A program made the translations under genes and the position numbers. From the NCBI RefSeq assembly GCF_003463825.1, contig NZ_QSDY01000010.1:1-48365 (forward strand): 48,365 bases of DNA, in the 5' to 3' direction. This document shows, piece after piece, positions 48,269 to 48,365 of this stretch. How positions within the stretch are numbered: position 1 is the stretch's first letter; every line of letters starts with the position of its first letter. The notes below the pieces were generated by a model. It was not told the DNA's origin, ran no database searches, and was given only the letters and a program-made list of their open reading frames with translations. Origin of the DNA: Veillonella sp. AM51-8BH (GTDB taxonomy: Bacteria; Bacillota; Negativicutes; Veillonellales; Veillonellaceae).

Positions 48269-48365
48269 ATGATTAATTTAGAAAAAGATTTTCAGGATAT
48301 AGTTATAAAATATGGAGAAGAGAAAGGTCTCATTTTTTCTGATTGTGATAGAAAACAAGCTGTTA
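48269..48365 (+). CDS. Partial ORF running off the window, unknown
   Basis: The ATG at 48269 follows TGAGGTGACT. The visible 32 codons (MINLEKDFQDIVIKYGEEKG...) stay open to the window edge. No family can be named from this fragment. The position just after a tRNA gene is a common integration site, but no att repeat can be judged here. Confidence 0.45.
   Translation, partial: MINLEKDFQDIVIKYGEEKGLIFSDCDRKQAV

Noticed and set aside
48153..48365. Prophage or island attachment site at the 3' end of tRNA-Arg
   Set aside because: The window ends before any integrase or direct repeat of the tRNA end could be seen.

Overview
The window reads as a chromosomal segment from a diderm Firmicute of the class Negativicutes, most likely Veillonella. 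This is inferred from gene content and AT-rich composition, not from a database search. The supporting genes are a GT9 heptosyltransferase-type enzyme next to Gram-positive-style genes, a decarboxylase/transcarboxylase-type carboxyltransferase and a malic enzyme (lactate and C4-acid fermentation), a class 1A S-adenosylmethionine decarboxylase, and secreted proteins that match no family I know. There is no phage, IS element, CRISPR array or rRNA.

Layout. 1-860: a RelBE-type toxin-antitoxin module with an autoregulatory palindrome, plus a small unknown gene. 865-1656: omega-amidase-like nitrilase (minus). 1803-1904: decayed tail of a nitroreductase. 1974-6232: surface-polysaccharide genes (deacetylase lipoprotein, phosphodiester glycosidase, unknown membrane-anchored protein, GT9 glycosyltransferase, small protein). 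6759-8111: a carboxyltransferase behind a long leader with a Crp/Fnr-like palindrome. 8564-12240: sensor kinase, response regulator, a candidate structured RNA and an HtrA protease. 12676-14172: PadR regulator, HAAS/DUF1700 membrane protein, Met/His/Gln-rich secreted protein and a second structured RNA. 14294-15597: pyrFE (minus). 15801-18888: exonuclease, deoC, pyrimidine-nucleoside phosphorylase, cdd (nucleoside salvage). 18929-20899: metQ and menA (minus). 21139-22861: tandem secreted paralogs. 22979-24599: RidA and cysteine desulfidase. 24648-25835: MFS exporter (minus). 26001-26741: nested tandem duplications with tiny ORFs. 26957-27545: tRNA-Ser overlapping tadA (minus). 27629-31342: TRIC-like channel, DUF4127 protein, acyltransferase. 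31514-34413: D-amino acid aminotransferase, metNI, TrpR-like protein. 34479-37404: TauE-type transporter, SDR, DUF697-like/LEA-like protein, YkvA. 37523-39951: thioesterase, murI, unknown, CofE-like ligase. 40015-43126: hydantoinase/oxoprolinase A and an HDAC-like deacetylase. 43301-45196: rph, rdgB, yfcE. 45284-47540: speD and malic enzyme. 47804-48152: tRNA-Pro, tRNA-Gly, tRNA-Arg, then a partial ORF.

The dominant anomaly is technical or evolutionary. Eight otherwise normal genes each carry one apparent -1 frameshift, and each is repaired by lengthening a short homopolymer by one base. This looks like uncorrected deletion errors in the assembly rather than eight real pseudogenes, so the affected genes are annotated over their full span.

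The best candidates for new biology are two CU-rich structured RNAs beside a two-component/HtrA locus and a PadR operon, the glutamate-themed murI/CofE/HyuA/HDAC neighbourhood, tadA ending inside a tRNA gene, and the duplicated micro-ORF cassette at 26.0-26.7 kb.
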